Below are positions 13,800 to 14,536 of a DNA stretch of 14,536 nucleotides, piece by piece. Under the pieces are notes generated by a model. That model was given only the letters and a program-made list of their open reading frames with translations. It ran no database searches and was not told where the DNA came from. Source of the DNA: UBA5399 sp964592125. GTDB taxonomy: Bacteria > Bacillota > Clostridia > Christensenellales > Christensenellaceae. Each line of letters starts with the position of its first letter. Position 1 is the first letter of the stretch. Where the stretch lies: contig CAZQBV010000074.1 in the NCBI GenBank assembly GCA_964592125.1, forward strand, positions 1-14,536, given 5' to 3'. Made by a program: the position numbers and the translations under genes.

Positions 13800-14536
13800 A
13801 TGTTTGAAGAGTTGTTGGACGTACAATGTGAATGCGGCAAAACCCACTCGTTAATTACGCGTGATTATGCGGTGGAGCCAAACGCAATGGCGAAGCTGCC
13901 GAGCATATTGGACAAGCTGGGGCTGGCGAAGCGGCCGCTTGCTGTATTTGATGCCAATACCTACAAAGCTGCTTTTGGCCGATTGGACAAATATTTGCCG
14001 AATGTTGATATATTGATTTTGGAGGGGGAAGAAATACACCCTGATGAAATACAACTGGAGGCGGTGGGCGCTTCGGCACCCGGGCACAGTGTGCTTTTGG
14101 CAGTGGGGTCGGGCGTGATAAATGATGTGGTTCGCTTTGTGGCACACCAGAAAGATATTCCATTCGTATCTGTACCCACCGCGGCAAGTGTGGATGGATT
14201 TGTGGCGAATTGCGCGGCGGTTTCGCTAAAGAATGCCAAGGTTACATTGCCCGCGGTTGCGCCTGTGGCTGTTGTTGCGGATTTGGATATTATTGCGGCT
14301 GCACCTATGAAGCTGACGGCTTCTGGTGTAGGGGATATATTGAGCAAATATATGAGCGCGACAGATTGGCTGGCAGAGCACCTGATGGATGGAAGCTATT
14401 ACTGCCCCTTTATTGCAAAACTGGCATTGAACGCTGCCAATATTGTGGTGGAAAAGATAGACAGCATTGCCCGGCAGGAAGTAGAGGGAATGGAAAAGCT
14501 GGTGGAAGGCTTGCTGATAGCAGGAATAGCCATACA
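13800..14536 (+). CDS. sn-Glycerol-1-phosphate dehydrogenase, AraM/EgsA type (3' end cut by window)
   Basis: 245 residues of a metal-dependent NAD(P)H dehydrogenase related to iron-containing alcohol dehydrogenases; the frame stays open to the window edge. It would reduce dihydroxyacetone phosphate to sn-glycerol-1-phosphate, the archaeal-type lipid backbone. An N-terminal CECGKTH motif (near residues 10-16) is followed by the nucleotide-binding GSGVINDVVRF and by VPTAASVDGF, where D132 is the first expected metal ligand. LPAVAPVAVVADLDII, SGVGDILSKYMSATDW and the C-terminal LLIAGIAI fit the family; the two metal-binding histidines lie beyond the edge. In B. subtilis AraM makes G1P for heptaprenylglyceryl phosphate. 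The ATG at 13800 follows AGGAGG by 12 bases; an in-frame ATG at 13767 is possible but has no good ribosome binding site. A strong promoter lies upstream. Confidence 0.85.
   Translation, partial: MFEELLDVQCECGKTHSLITRDYAVEPNAMAKLPSILDKLGLAKRPLAVFDANTYKAAFGRLDKYLPNVDILILEGEEIHPDEIQLEAVGASAPGHSVLLAVGSGVINDVVRFVAHQKDIPFVSVPTAASVDGFVANCAAVSLKNAKVTLPAVAPVAVVADLDIIAAAPMKLTASGVGDILSKYMSATDWLAEHLMDGSYYCPFIAKLALNAANIVVEKIDSIARQEVEGMEKLVEGLLIAGIAI

Overview
The window looks like a piece of chromosome from an anaerobic, low-to-moderate GC Bacillota (class Clostridia, probably a gut lineage). The basis is strong AGGAGG-type ribosome binding sites, sigma-A-like promoters, a few TTG starts, genes packed on both strands with overlaps of a few bases, and [FeFe]-hydrogenase maturases (HydG, HydF). 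A clostridial-type AAA+ protein of the DUF815 family and a bacterial sn-glycerol-1-phosphate dehydrogenase fit this. No phage, transposase, CRISPR array, rRNA or tRNA gene was seen. Eleven complete CDSs and one truncated CDS fill the window. No gene-free stretch exceeds about 200 bases.

Layout. (1) 1-2243: a perfect 15-bp inverted repeat, an extended -10 promoter and a large polytopic membrane protein resembling GT-C glycosyltransferases. (2) 2270-3157, minus: an SPL-type radical SAM protein. (3) 3324-4517, plus: a DUF815 AAA+ ATPase with a good promoter. (4) 4512-7589, minus: a four-gene operon read in the order mnmA (tRNA 2-thiolation), an Fpg/Nei-like protein lacking the catalytic N-terminal proline, an RlmA-type 23S rRNA methyltransferase, and a small TfoX C-terminal-domain protein. 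The first two junctions are an ATGA overlap and a 12-nt gap; the last is an 8-nt overlap. (5) 7731-8738, plus: a membrane-anchored ComEC-like metallo-beta-lactamase protein. (6) 8742-8843: a repeat element that appears to supply the -35 box for nagB. (7) 8878-9582, plus: nagB. (8) 9591-12175, minus: hydG-hydF. (9) 12376-13641, minus: a eukaryotic-type hexokinase. (10) 13800 to the window end, plus: an AraM/EgsA-type glycerol-1-phosphate dehydrogenase, divergent from the hexokinase.

The strongest non-coding signal is the leader of hydG-hydF (about 12176-12323, minus strand). It has a promoter with an overlapping palindrome, then two imperfect 18-nt tandem repeats starting at the predicted transcription start, then a 13-bp antiterminator helix. 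That helix shares its 3' strand with a canonical intrinsic terminator placed about 40 nt before the hydG ribosome binding site. This is the architecture of a riboswitch or of protein-controlled attenuation, here in front of H-cluster assembly genes. I do not recognise the sensor part as any known class.

Themes: RNA modification and nucleic-acid handling (mnmA, rlmA, Fpg-like, TfoX-like, ComEC-like), sugar entry (hexokinase, nagB), hydrogen metabolism (hydG, hydF; no hydE or hydrogenase subunit in view), and membrane or envelope lipid/glycan work (GT-C-like protein, G1P dehydrogenase). All function calls come from reading motifs by eye; no database search was run.
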